Origin: Erigeron canadensis
Taxonomy: Eukaryota; Streptophyta; Magnoliopsida; Asterales; Asteraceae
Assembly (NCBI RefSeq): GCF_010389155.1
Contig: NC_057768.1
Coordinates: 12,088,501 to 12,152,500, forward strand
DNA length: 64,000 nucleotides
Direction of reading: 5' to 3'
Shown one piece after another: positions 22,056 to 33,517 of the stretch (within the stretch, counting starts at the first letter, position 1; each line of letters opens with the position of its first letter). Both the position numbers and the translations under genes were made by a program. The notes under the pieces are model-generated. The model was not told the origin of the DNA. It saw only the letters and a list, made by a program, of their open reading frames with translations, and ran no database searches.

Positions 22056-22139
22056 TCTAAAAACTCCTATGGGGATCCTGTCTGAGCAATAAACATATGT
22101 TCTTATTGCCCAGACAGGATCCCTACAGGAGTTTTTAGA
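22056..22139. repeat. Near-perfect hairpin, 37-bp stem and 10-base loop
   Basis: Left arm 22056-22092 (TCTAAAAACTCCT...GCAATAA) pairs with right arm 22103-22139 with three mismatches, all transitions. The loop is ACATATGTTC. It sits between the MULE end and the RTE fragment. It may be a small foldback element or a source of hairpin RNA. It is not a tRNA, since there is no cloverleaf. Confidence 0.85.
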
Positions 22140-22149
22140 GCCGAACTTG

Positions 22150-23392
22150 AAGTAGGGACCATTATTAACAGGCTAAGGGAAAGGGCGCTTGAGATTGTTT
22201 GGCCATGTTAGGAGAAAGGATCGAACAGTACCACTAAGGAGAGCGGAGTCTATCCACGTTGACGGCATACGAAGAAGGGGAAGGCCTAAGATGAGATGGG
22301 AGGATCGTTTAGCGAAGGACCGAATAAAGCTTGGCTTGTCGGGGGACTTGACGTCGGATAGGACGGCCTGGAGAACTAGGATTAGAGTGGAGGATTAGGT
22401 TAGGGTATGACTTTTGTGTGACCTAGACCAACATCATTTCCCATATTGTCTTGCCTAAGGATGCTAGATATGGGTTGGCCTGGAGAAGTGGGTCTAAGGT
22501 GACTCGAAGCTACTGAGGGCTTTGACCTGACAGGAGAAGAGGTAGGACGATGGAGGTGGAAGGATAGAATTCTGAATGCGCAAATGGAGCTTCCTGGCGG
22601 AGGACGTGGACAAGGAGGGTAATGCCTATGGGAATAGGTTAAGTAGACTTTTTTACGTAGACTTTGGTTCTATGTGACCTCCGTATGGGTTCTGGCTTTG
22701 AATCTCGATAGGCCTAAACCGAGAGGAGAGGTTACGCTAGCGTTTGTTGACCCCCAAATGCTTTCGTCTATCGGAGTACATGACCAATGAGAGTTTATCT
22801 AAAGAAATAGGTGTATAGGTTTACTTTAGTGGTTTTGGGAGTTTTTGTGAGAAAACTAGGATTAGTTTAGTTAGGCGGCCTAAGTTCACTATGCTTCGTA
22901 GGTTGATTAGTAATCGTTGATGTTCTTAGTTCCTAGTCAATCCCCTTTTACATGTACGATTGTCTTGGTTGTTTTCTTTTTTGGTTGTTTTCTTTTACTT
23001 GTTTGAGTTCTTGTAGGAGACTTTTTTTTTTTTCATCATGTTTCTACATTTTTATGCTGTTACATATGTTCAATGGTTGCTATCGTATATGTATTGCCGA
23101 ACTTGTGCTAAGGTATTTTTAGGTCACATGTTTGCTACCCCTCCCTACTCTCAAGATGGCCAGACCTAGCGGACTCAGCAGAGAGGTATATCTTCTTATC
23201 ATGTTCTCGGCCAACAGGTATGATAATTCTAAACACTTTACACTTTCTGACTTTTACCACTTTCTGGCCGGAGGTCAATTTGGAAGCAGCCTCTCTATCT
23301 TTGGGTAAAGGTAAAACTGTCTACAACCCACCTCCCCTATACCCAGCTCAGGAATTGGATACGGTTGTTTTTGTTGTTGTTGTTGTTGTGTT
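22150..23392 (+). mobile_element. RTE-type non-LTR retrotransposon, 5'-truncated
   Basis: Contains the C-terminal end of the reverse-transcriptase ORF, about 950 bp of 3' UTR with typical phrases (GGCCGGAGGTCAATTTGGAAG, CTGTCTACAACCCACCTCCC) and a terminal (TTG)n run at 23358-23390. Plant RTE elements end in such a TTG repeat instead of poly(A). The 5' part, including the catalytic domains, is absent, as expected for incomplete reverse transcription at insertion. Confidence 0.82.
22189..22398 (+). pseudogene. C-terminal fragment of RTE reverse transcriptase
   Basis: Encodes LRLFGHVRRKDRTVPLRRAE, RRRGRPKMRWEDRL and DRTAWRTRIRVED, the well-known C-terminal tail of plant RTE ORFs (RLRWFGHV...RGRP...W...I...D). 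The stop is at 22396-22398. Only about 70 residues remain, with no catalytic motif. Confidence 0.85.
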
Positions 23393-24022
23393 CTAGGATT
23401 AAATGCAAATTTCTGGTTATTTAAAAAAGAGCTATGAAAGAGAAACAAGAAAAATAAAACATATAAACGAATCAAATATGGAAATTATATGTTAGTAAAA
23501 ACTTGTAAAATCTATAATTACTCAATAAAACTCTTTTAATCCCTATACAGTAGTTAGAATGACTACTTTTCAGTTTTCACCATGTGGTTTTACTTGCGTT
23601 AAAAAGATTTGTCTATGTCATTAAGTCCCCACTGCATGTAAAGATCATGTGAGCTGCATTTTAATCTATTTTCTTTTCTTGTGAAAGTGACATAAATAAA
23701 GTCACTCAATATATTTATATATAAATAAATCAATATAGTTATTTTTTGTTTATTAAGTAAAATAAAAAAACAATTTTGATGACTTAGTGAATTTAAGTAT
23801 TTTCGATTAAGTTGCGACTTTTTTTTATCAAGATACTTAACAAAGACTACCTAAATGAAGATACTAAACAAAGTGATAATGAAATTAGATAGATTATCTT
23901 CGTAAATATCAAAATATTGTTGTCTTTAGGTACAATAGTGAATGATGATACTAAACAAAATAAGTAGGAGACTTATTGTGGAACTTGATTTCTAGCTGAA
24001 TCTTGAATTAAAAAATCCGAGT
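23393..24022. other. AT-rich spacer
   Basis: No gene or delimited repeat recognised between the RTE tail and the hAT element. Confidence 0.5.
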
Positions 24023-24030
24023 GTAGAAAG

Positions 24031-24779
24031 CAATGTTTTCACGATCGGACCGGACCGGCCGGCCGGATCGGTTAAACTGGGACCCAGACTCTTAAGCGGT
24101 CCGGTTACATGTATTGAATCGAACGTGCAACTGCCCGGGCGGTTGGACCAGAAACCAGCGCTTGAAACATCAAACTGGCAGCCGACCTTTAACTTTTTCT
24201 GTTGACTTATTATCTGGTTGGAAGTTGGAGTTCTTAAGCAACTTTATCCAACTTCTAGACACTCACTTGTTGTTTCTCCGACACCGCCGTCTGAGGACTA
24301 CTACCTCCGGCGAAATGGTGAACATGGTGAAACAATCAATCAATGGTTTGAAATACAAATCCAAATCTAGATCTTTACAGATTTACAGTCTAAAGAGGGC
24401 GTTAATGGTAATGGTGAAGATAGATATTCATGGGTTTTAACTTTTAATGATATGAAGAAAAAGTGTGTTTTGATTTTGGGGAAATAAAGAAACGACCGGT
24501 GGTGGACTTTAAAGGGGTATATTTTGGTGTTTTCCATATGAAAAACCACTTTACAGAAGTGATATATTATCATATATATAGGGTAGCTATCATTATAGGG
24601 ACTATTATTATATGGTATAAGACTATAAGTATATTTTTATTTAGCTCTTAATTTAATTTTAGGCAATGTATTTTTTATGTTATGTATACAATATCCGGTT
24701 CTTTAATCCGGTCCGACCGATCCAACCAGTAACTAGTAAAGAGACCGGTTTGCTTTCCGGTCCGGTTGTGAAAACATTG
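24031..24779. mobile_element. Non-autonomous hAT element 1 (749 bp)
   Basis: Flanked by an exact 8-bp duplication GTAGAAAG (24023-24030 and 24780-24787). The termini are inverted: CAATGTTTTCAC...GTGAAAACATTG. Subterminal GGACCGG/CCGGTCC words occur several times at both ends, the usual transposase-binding pattern of hAT elements. There is no transposase. The middle contains a GC-richer stretch with CCGACACCGCCGTCTGAGG and an ATG (24314), possibly a captured gene piece that I could not identify. Confidence 0.88.
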
Positions 24780-24787
24780 GTAGAAAG

Positions 24788-26355
24788 TCATTAGGGAAGA
24801 TAAGGAATATATAGAGGGAACGAATAAAACCCACTTTTAAAAACAAGAATGGAAAATCGAATAACCACGAGAACGAAATTTGTATCTACCCCTTTACAGA
24901 AAAAGGGCAATATTCGATTGAATTCGCTACTATCAAGAGGGAACAGGAAATTCTCAACGAAAAAAAAAACAAACTACTGGTAACCAATTAAGCTTTATTG
25001 TGTTTCCTTGTGTGTTAGTAATAAGTTATCTTACCTCTAGAAGCTTTATAAACAACTTAATAAGAGTTATCGTGCTTCGTATATGTTCACGACCACCTAT
25101 AAATATCCAATCTCAACCACGACTAATAAACTTTAAACAACTCTTATTGTTCAACTATTATGCTAAACTTTAAACAACTCTTATTGCTCAACTATTGTGA
25201 CTAGCATGGCCCAAAACATTACGGACTCGCATAAACAATTCCAAACAAGCTAGGTCTAAACGAATTCATCACTACGCGTCTGTCAAATAGTCAAAATCAA
25301 TATTTTTCATAAAGACTTGCTAAACCAATTTACAAAATCTTTTAACAGGTTAAAGCTAACTATTTTTTCTAACAAGAGCTGTTGCAATCATTTCAATACG
25401 ATTTTTCATTAATTTGTTATGAATTTTTGAAATATTGACTTGTTGAAATCGTCTAGAATCTGGCCACCTTTACAAATCAGCATTTTCGACCCATTATGAA
25501 GCAAAATTAAGGAAAACTTCGTTTTGGACGAATTTTATAGAGACAAGTCTTTTGGAAAATGTAAAACTCAATTCATGGAGAGTTATGATGAAGTAGTTAT
25601 GATTTTTGCAATTCAGCTAAAATTTCAACTCTACTAAACCGTATTTAAATTTGTTTCGTCTCCAAACCACACTAATCGTTCCCAACATCCAAGCCCGACT
25701 TCTAGAACTCAAATACACTCGATATAAGACCCAATTGATGGTTTCATGTTAACTCTTACTCCATAAATCGTATGCATAGAAAAATAAATTACATTATATC
25801 TCCAATAACAATACGAATTCGATTAATTAATATCAATGAGCCTATAACCTTTCAAGACCAGAAATAAATCAATATAATGGATTGAAAAGAAACACATTTG
25901 AAAGGGGAGACACGACAAAAACCCACTTGAATCGCTTTCAAAAATTATCAAAAAAAAAAAAAAAAAAAAAACTGATTAAATGTTAAATAATGAAGCCTAA
26001 TTTAACATACTTTGAGATCAATATATATTTAATTAATTTAACTAATACAAATAAATGGGAATTAATTTTTAATGTCAATGGCCAAAGGGGACTTGTTAAA
26101 ATTAGTGGTGTTTATTTCATATTTGTGAAGATTTTGTTTTTTTAAGGCAATAATTGTATAAAACTAATAAGTAATTATAAAGTAAAACTTTACGAAACAA
26201 AAATTTGCAAGTAGCAACCACTTTAATTAATTTCATGTTTGTGAAGATTATAAGAATAACTTCTTCAAGTTTGGAATTCACATTATCTATTAATTAGAAT
26301 AATAAGAATAATAAAATATAAATTAGTAATAGTAACAAACCAATTCTGTAGTAAT
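24788..26355. other. AT-rich region downstream of the BAHD gene
   Basis: No gene recognised. It contains two copies of CTTTAAACAACTCTTATTG (about 25131 and 25163), an A run at about 25951-25971, and the 3' flank and terminator of the BAHD gene near 26300-26355. Confidence 0.5.
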
Positions 26356-28477
26356 TCAATGGTTAAGATATAAAAGAGGACTAGGGTTGACAGTAGCATG
26401 TGAAAGAAGCTCAGGATCACACTCAAATTTCTCCATTTCATCTAAACTCAATGTTACTATGGCTTCAACACCACCACCATTCGTATCAGTTAATGCTACA
26501 AACCTAACTATGCCCGGATTCATAACATAAAACCATATCGGCTTTCCCCATCCAAAATCCAAGTCATATATACCGCTGTTCAGCATACTGGAAGTCAGCA
26601 TGCAGTCTCCTGCATTAACAAGTTTGATCATATTCAATCTATCTTTCATTGTTTTGTGTCCCTTAACACCTTTTAAGCAGTCAATATGACCCGAGTTTAC
26701 GTTTGCTATTGATTCTCTTAATTTACTCATCAGCGTTGGCAAGTTTGGTTTGTTCCCAGGAAAGCAAATCGCATATCCTCCACTAACAACATTGCCAATT
26801 GAGTTGTCAGGCAACGGAGGTGATGCTCTTTTCCGAATATTAACCACTGAAAACATTAGATGAGGTGACTGTAGACTGTATGGTGATCTGCAAGTGGATG
26901 CTGCTTTTGCAGCTGCCTTCCAAATCACAGCTGTTGTGGCTTCCATCCGAGTTGGGGTGTAGGCAACGGGTTGGGCTTTGAGGATAGCCAATGATTTTGA
27001 ATCAAACACGAATCTTTTGGTACTAAGCAGTTTGATGTTCATTAAATTGGCAGGAACTGGATCTTCTAAGCTAGGATCATTTGGAAATACTTCGGATGCC
27101 ATAAGACTTGGCGAAATTGTTTCTGGTGAACCTCTGACAGCTGCAGCCCATGCTTTCATAAACATCATATATGTATGGAAGTCAACTATTTTGTGAGATG
27201 AACTTGTAGTTAGGACAATTCCACCACAACTGAAAATATTCACCTGAAACAGACATACCTGCAATCTAAGATATTTGTTTACATGACTTGAAAATCAACA
27301 ATTAGATCGGCATGATACATTAACCAAAGCCTAGCAAATGTGCCTATCAAGGAACTGGTTTGATTAATATTTTGCTTTCATGTTCAAAGGTGCATCCACA
27401 TGGAGGCCAAGGTTGGTCATGACCCACCCACACTATCTACAAAACTCTGTATTTCTAACACTATTTTTATATATCAGTCTAGTATGTACCTTACCCGCGA
27501 AATTAGATAGCCACGTCAGCAACCTATGTACCTTACCAGCAAATTTTTACTCGACATTTAGGTTGCCCCTTGGCCCAATCATACAGTAAATGATTTTTTA
27601 GTGACTGAATTGAGCGGTATAAAATACGATGATCGATCTTGAGGGAAAGTAATAACAATTGTAATGTTTGTAGTTTCTAAACAAAGATGCTTCAAAAAAG
27701 ATAGGCCGAAACTTACCTGAATACCTAACACGTAATTTCTGATTGTAGAGTTCATAGTGTGAGCTATTTTCGGGATCAACTCTCTTACTTTTTCATCATC
27801 TGGATCACGCAAAAAGTTTTCTAGTGTCTCGTTGACTCGAGCCTCCATGTAATAGACTCCCTTGTCATTACAATCAATGTACAAGCTGTTCTTAATAAGT
27901 TCTCCGGCAAGAGGATAGAACTGAGTTAGAATCCGAGATAAATTCTCCTTGAGATGTTTCGCTCTTTTAGACACGACATCTTTAATACTAGCCTCGTTAC
28001 TATTAGGAAGAAACAAGGCCCAAGGCGTGTAGACATCATACATAGTTTGGTCTAAAAGTGATAATTTATAGGTTCGTAGATGATATGGAGTTGGATAAGT
28101 TGGCTTGATGGTTTCTCTTGAAATTATCTCAATTTCCACCTTCTTCATACGATTGGCATGCTTGTTAACATTCATCAACCTGCAAACAATCCTAAAATAA
28201 GCACAAGTTTGACTCGATCAACTTCATAGGCAGACAACAAATAAAATTAACAGTTGAATTTGGTTGCCTACCTGTTTGAGGATTGCATACCACAAACGCT
28301 TGTCAATATACTATGTTTAAGAGAATTAGCTTGGTATCTCTGTGAGTTTAGACCTCCTTCTGAGCATGATGCTTGAAAAATCCGAGAACCCAAAGCCGAA
28401 AGGTCATGAAGAAGATATTGATGATGAGAAATAAGGTTATGTTTGGTTGTTTTATGGGCTGAGAGGATTAACTTCAT
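26356..28477 (-). CDS. BAHD acyltransferase (vinorine synthase-like), three exons
   Basis: Exon 1 is 28272-28477, exon 2 is 27717-28179 and exon 3 is 26356-27243. Introns are 92 bp (28180-28271) and 473 bp (27244-27716), both GT...AG, and the phases join exactly, giving 518 codons. BAHD enzymes transfer acyl groups from acyl-CoA to alcohols or amines, usually in the cytosol. The catalytic motif HKIVD is at residues 240-244 and the structural motif DFGWG at 452-456. LPDNSIGN is present as in this family. The unusual point is exon 1: it adds about 79 residues before the usual start (MKKVEIEIISRE at residue 80). This extension is rich in Ser, His, Lys and Leu and poor in acidic residues, so it could be an organelle-targeting peptide. 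If exon 1 is not used, translation could begin at M71 or M80. The substrate cannot be told from sequence. Confidence 0.9.
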
Positions 28478-28930
28478 TATCAATCTATGACAATCAGCTT
28501 CACAACAAACTAGCTATTTGATATATGATATGATAATATGATAAAATTAGTCCACAAATATGATCTTTTTAAAGGAACACGGTGACATCGTGATCCTTGA
28601 AAGTCGGAAAACAAGTACTAACAATTATAATTAAAGTTTTACATCCTGCATATATGCGAACTAACCCACAATTGATTACCAAATTTATTTAAACTAGCAG
28701 TAAAATCATTTATTTCATCATATCATCCTTTTTTTGCTGCAGTAAACATTATTTATATAGCAAACAAGAAACTTTGATATTATAATTTTTCTTTTTATCT
28801 GAGCCCAACCATAACAATGTGACATGGAATGCTTTTCATTAACTTATAACAGTTCACTTAAAAGTATACAAGCAAATCCACTCAAATTTACAGCAAATCA
28901 AATTATAGAATCAGGGATGAGCAGCTACTG
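28478..28930. other. Intergenic: promoter side of the BAHD gene and 3' side of the F-box pseudogene
   Basis: AT-rich. Minus-strand TATATCAAATAG at about 28512-28523 could be the BAHD TATA region. No coding sequence is seen. Confidence 0.4.
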
Positions 28931-30818
28931 CTACGGGGAATGCCAAGTGAGTCTGAACAAGCTGGAATAGCAGTAACTATGAATTGGCCAGTCTATTACA
29001 CTTGTCCAGGAACTTGTTAGGGGCCCGCAATCTTCAACATATTCGAGGTCTGTCCGATAGTCCTTTTGGGTTTTCTTTTCCACCACCCTCCTTGCGACTA
29101 GCTTGCTTAAGTAATCAACGAGTATATGATCCGTTTCAAGACTATATGCCTTTATGTACTTGGGATGGCACATACAAAAGAGGGCATCAAGTATGGGCGA
29201 AGGATCCAAAAAGAACTCTGTATCAAATGTGAGTTTTTGAACATTTGTAGCCGGAGACATGACCCTTATTCTGATATTATTTAGATTAAATGGCTCTGTA
29301 AAAAACGATTTAGATCTTTCAATTATAATTTCGAAATTGCTTGATAAGTCAAGTGTTTCCCTTATCCTAATAAAGAATGAAATATCGACGGATCCCACAG
29401 CTTCAGTTCTAGCACAATTTGGTCAGGAACAATGATTGGAAACGAGAGGTTGGGCATTGCCTCACCCATGTAACCGAAAAAAACTAAACTTGGAGCACAA
29501 ACTTGTATGTCAATCTGCATGTTTTCCCCAAATCGTGTGACCAATCTCCCCAGGGAATGAGCACATGTGATATTCAAGATTTTCAGCTTACAACATTTAA
29601 TATCAAGGCTCAAATTCTCGAGAAAGGGGAAATTGGATTTGAAGATGTCCAGAAATTCATTGTCAATGACCACGCCAGCTAAAACTAGTTTTCTCAGGCT
29701 TCCTAATGAATCTTTGTTGAGCCATAGACGCTTCGTCGACATGATATTTGATGAGTCGAAATCAAATAAGCGAAGACTTGGGACATGAGAAATTTCCAAA
29801 AATCCAAATCCTCCATATGGAGTTACTTTCAATTCATGAAGATAAGAGAGGTTTTCAAACTTGATGGAATTTGATGGAATTGGAATTGAATTCCATTCCT
29901 TAGCGCGTTTGGTTGTTCAAAGAAGATGGAATCTCATTCCGTAGGAATGTAAACATTCCATCATTTGATGGAATCTCCATTCCTTGGGGATGGAGGAAGG
30001 AATGAAATTCCTTCCATCACTTGATTTATCAAAAATTCAAAAACATTCCGTCAAATTTCATTCCTTCAAATTTCAATTTCATAGAAAGATTTCATTTCTT
30101 CCAAAAACATTCCGTGAACCAAAAGCGCCCTGAATGTCTTGTATCTGTTGTATAACCCAAGGTTTACCTTTTCAAGTAAGTTACAAGTAGCAAATAATTT
30201 ATCAAGTAACTCTGCACTTATGTGAACTCTAATCAGCTCTAATACCCGAAGGTTCACGCAGCTTATGATATTGATGCTGTTGCTGGTCCACAGAGAACCG
30301 ATTCTGAAACCTCCTCGTTCTCGGGTCTCGTAGCTGATGTCATGTTTTGCACTTATGGTATGCAGATGTTCATTGGAAAACATCTCATCTGGCAACGTAT
30401 ACAAATATTTATCATAAGAAATAGCCAGTGTGAGGTAAAGTTCCTTGAGACAGCTTTAGGAAACTACTTTCTGGATCCATTTATCGGTGATAGAAACATC
30501 TTTTTGGTCATAAACGTCAAAGTGAAGATCGAAACTCACAATAGGTATGTTGTCCCGACGATACCTTTGTAGGGTGTCATTTATCAAGTTTTCGTACTTT
30601 GGTTCTGTAGGTTTCCACTGATGCTGAAACCGGAGGGTAGGGATGGTAGACCAAGCGTGTAGCCAAGATTTTGACAAGATGCTGGTGCGAGCAGCTTGTC
30701 TTAGGGGCAACAACGATTGAATATATTGGATCAGCTCCTCGGGAACATCTCGTGTGACATCTCGTCGTTGTTGTGTGTGCGGTCGGATCGGTCTCCTACT
30801 TCTCTTCAGTTGCTCCAT
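28931..30818 (-). pseudogene. F-box/LRR protein gene, disrupted
   Basis: The start is ATG at 30818 (MEQLKRSRRP). The F-box lies at about residues 25-65: DVPEELIQYIQSLLPLRQAA, then RTSILSKSWLHAWSTIPTLR. F-box proteins are substrate receptors of SCF ubiquitin ligases. Leucine-rich repeat-like text follows (NLRVLELIRVHISAELLDKL, LRKLVLAGVVIDNEFLDIF). The C-terminal part has CMCHPKYI and matches the F-box/LRR type rather than kelch. Lesions are an in-frame TAA at 30456-30458 with the frame open beyond it, an insertion of about 270 bp at 29861-30131 between NRYKTF and KFENLSYL, and a frameshift near 29370. No introns are needed to explain the readings. Read as a pseudogene; the gene model could be rescued only by unproven splicing around each lesion. 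Confidence 0.82.
29861..30131. mobile_element. MITE-like insertion in the F-box gene
   Basis: The right end GAACCAAAAGCGCCCT is the inverted form of the left inner AGCGCGTTTGGTTGTTC. The interior is full of GGAATG/CATTCC and TTGATGGAAT words in both orientations. Coding sequence matches on each side, so the limits are near 29861 and 30131. I could not find a clean target duplication. The superfamily is uncertain (the GGGCG...TTTGGTT ends resemble PIF/Harbinger-type MITEs). Confidence 0.6.
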
Positions 30819-30860
30819 GATCGAATGTATATCTGAATGAAAAAGGGGTCGTCTGATCAA

Positions 30861-31024
30861 TTAATTAGTTCTAAACTTCTAATAGTACACATGAATCAAT
30901 AGGCTAAACTAACAACAAAAACATGAAAATAATTTTGATTAGTTCTTATGTATAGCAAAACCCTCTGTCAATTTGGTTTAAGGAATCAGCTCTGAAAATC
31001 CTCCATTTTATTTTACAATTAAAC
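30861..31024. other. Intergenic spacer upstream of the F-box pseudogene
   Basis: AT-rich, and nothing recognised. Confidence 0.4.
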
Positions 31025-31905
31025 TAGCACGGTACCCGCGCTATGCGGCGGTGGTCGTGGCGGCGACGGTGTGATGGTTGGACGACTGTTGGTGGTGGAG
31101 CGGCGGTGAGTTGTGTATATAATTGATGTAAAAGGTTAATGAACATATTTTAAATGATAAAGGACTGGCAGTGTAATTTAATCATTAATGTTAAGAGGAT
31201 AGTGTATATGAAAGTATTTTAAGGGGTGTTAAGTGAAAATATTACATATTTTCAAGTAAAAAGGGCTATTTCTTTTATAATACTAGCACGGTGCCCGCGC
31301 GATGCGGCGGCGGCCGTGACAGCGATGGTGTGATAGTTGGGCGACTTTTGGTGGTGGAGCGGCGTTGAGTTGTGTATATAATTGATGTAAAAGGTTAATG
31401 GACATATTTTAAGTGATAAAAGGATTGATAGTGTAATTTAATCATTAAAGTTATTGGGATTGTGTATGTGAAAACATTTTAAGGGGTGCTAAGTGAAAAT
31501 ATTACATATTTTCAACATTACCAAAAATAAAGAGGGCTATTCTTTTTATAATACGGAGCATGGTACCCGGGCGTAGCGGCGGATATCATTGACGGAGGTG
31601 GCTATTGACGGAAATAAAGAGAGTGTGTGTTGTTTTGGTACATTGTTTTGATAGAGAGAATGAAGATATTTGTGTTTTGTTTTAAGAAGAAGGGTAAAAG
31701 GGTAAAATCGCATGTCCCACATTTGTAAACTTTTCAACACCCCACATAATTTTTAGTAGGGTGTATAGATGATAAAGGACTGGCAATGTAATTTAATCAT
31801 TAATGTTGAGATGATAGTATATATGAAAGTATTTTAAGAGGTGTTAAGTGAAAATATTATATATTTTCAACATTACCAAAAATAAAAAAGGCTATCACCT
31901 CACTT
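31025..31905. repeat. Three direct copies of a 230-350 bp repeat
   Basis: The copies start near 31025, 31286 and 31555 with AGCACGGTRCCCGCGC-ATGCGGCGG (the third as GCATGGTACCCGGGCG). They end with GTTAAGTGAAAATATTA-ATATTTTCA near 31258, 31514 and 31873. The GC-rich head (CGGCGG, GGTGGTGGAGCGGCG) and AT-rich tail are shared by the first two. The third has a different middle. The class is unknown, and there are no clear terminal inverted repeats. Confidence 0.75.
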
Positions 31906-32087
31906 CTATAAAACTGGTTGGTTTAAGGAATCAGTAACAATATCTAAATTTATGATAACGATATTAATGAAAAATTAGATGGAAAGTAAAATTGTGTCTT
32001 TCATTCAGATGAAAATGGCAAATTGCTATAACGGCAGGCCATGGACTTGTCATTATACAAAGCGGCCCAATGCTAAGCTAATGAACA

Positions 32088-33509
32088 TAGAGGTGCAAAA
32101 AAAACCGGTTAACCGAACTGATGCGAAAGTTAACCTATAACCGTAACCGGTTAGTAACTGATACCGTACAAATCGATTATAGGTTAAGAAAAACCGGATG
32201 TTAGTAATCGATTTGTATTTTTCAAACTAAAAACCGATTAATAATCGGTTAACCGATAATCGATTTTTAATTTTAGTTTTAACCAGTTAATCGGTTTTTG
32301 TATATAAATGGGATCATTTTCTATAATTTATAAATATAATTCCATATTATCTGATTATTCGATTGATCGAGCCTCTTTTAAAACCCAGCCATAGCCCAAC
32401 AACAAAAATAACCCATCCAGCCCATTAAAGAATTACAACCATTGAACCACCAACAGTCCAATATAAGTGATAAGCCATCAAGGATCGATCGACTATCTTA
32501 TAATTCAAGAATTGGGGATATAGCTTTTTAGGGTTCTTCAATTATACAGTCATCACCATCGATTCAACACAAATAATAATCCACAAATCAATACAAATAA
32601 TAATCTCTTTATAAAATCAATAAATCTCTTTCTCCCATTCAATCACTTTCTTTCTCTTCTCTTCATAAAATCAACACAAATATATAGCTTAATGTCTTAC
32701 TGCTTAAAGTAACTTCTGCTGCTTAAGTGTTTGTTTCTGTTATTTTTGCTGCAATTCGATTGTTGCTTATCTTCAGGTCTTCAATTTCTTGTTGTTTTCT
32801 ATTCTTGAGTGCCCAGTTAATATTAACCGCAAATATAGGGATGGTAAAAAAAACCCCGACCCGACGGGAAACCCGATACCCGACGACAATACCCGATACC
32901 CGAACCCATTCGGGGCAGGGAGTGGGGCAGGTCTACCCCGACCCGACCTGACCCAATATCAATAACTATATATATACTTATAAGTGTATTAGTTTTGAAT
33001 TTATATTTAACCTTTATAATTATAATGTTTCACACTTATATCAACTAATTTGTATCTACATTGCACAGTTACATATCAATTTCTCAAAACATCAAGAGCA
33101 TGTAGTATCATTTCTCAAATTAAACAAGATTTTGGTAATTATTATTGAAAAATAACTATTTTTATCGGGTCGGGTTTTGGGACATTATTTTACCCCCGAC
33201 GGGGTCCCCGATAAGGTACCCGATGGGTATCGGGTCGAGTTCGGGTCGCATATTCCTTATCGGGTTCGGGTTTGACACTACCCGCCCCGAACCCGACCCA
33301 TTTCCATTCCTACGCAAATAGGTTAACCAAAACAGGTTAACCGGTTTTTTTAACCTTAATCGGTTCCACAGGTTAGTGTTTTTCCATGTATAAATTGGTT
33401 ATTAACCTATGTAGGTTAACCTAAATCGGTTTTTTTTAAAGAAACAAAAAACCGGTTACGGTTACTATATATAAATAACCGAACTGATTAACCTTTTTGT
33501 GCACCTCTA
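32088..33509. mobile_element. Non-autonomous hAT element 2 (1422 bp), host of element 3
   Basis: Flanked by an exact 8-bp duplication AATGAACA (32080-32087 and 33510-33517). The ends are inverted: TAGAGGTGCA...TGCACCTCTA. Many subterminal ACCGGTTAACCG/CGGTTA words lie within 200 bp of each end. There is no transposase. The interior (about 32380-32820) is AT-rich with no recognised gene. Confidence 0.88.
32836..33312. mobile_element. Non-autonomous hAT element 3 (477 bp), nested
   Basis: Flanked by an exact 8-bp duplication CGCAAATA (32828-32835 and 33313-33320) inside hAT element 2. The ends are TAGGGATGGTAA...TTTCCATTCCTA. ACCCGACCC/CGGGT words are dense near both ends. Apparent Pro/Arg/Thr-rich ORFs here are a by-product of these words. 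Confidence 0.88.
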
Positions 33510-33517
33510 AATGAACA

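Noticed and set aside
22056..22139. tRNA gene
   Set aside because: The arms form one long hairpin, with no cloverleaf, anticodon arm or A/B boxes.
27720..28179. Separate single-exon BAHD fragment
   Set aside because: Splice sites on both sides join it in phase to 28272-28477 and 26356-27243, so it is the middle exon of one gene.
32850..32950. Arg/Pro/Thr-rich small ORF in the nested hAT element
   Set aside because: It is a translation of the repeated ACCCGA word and not a gene.
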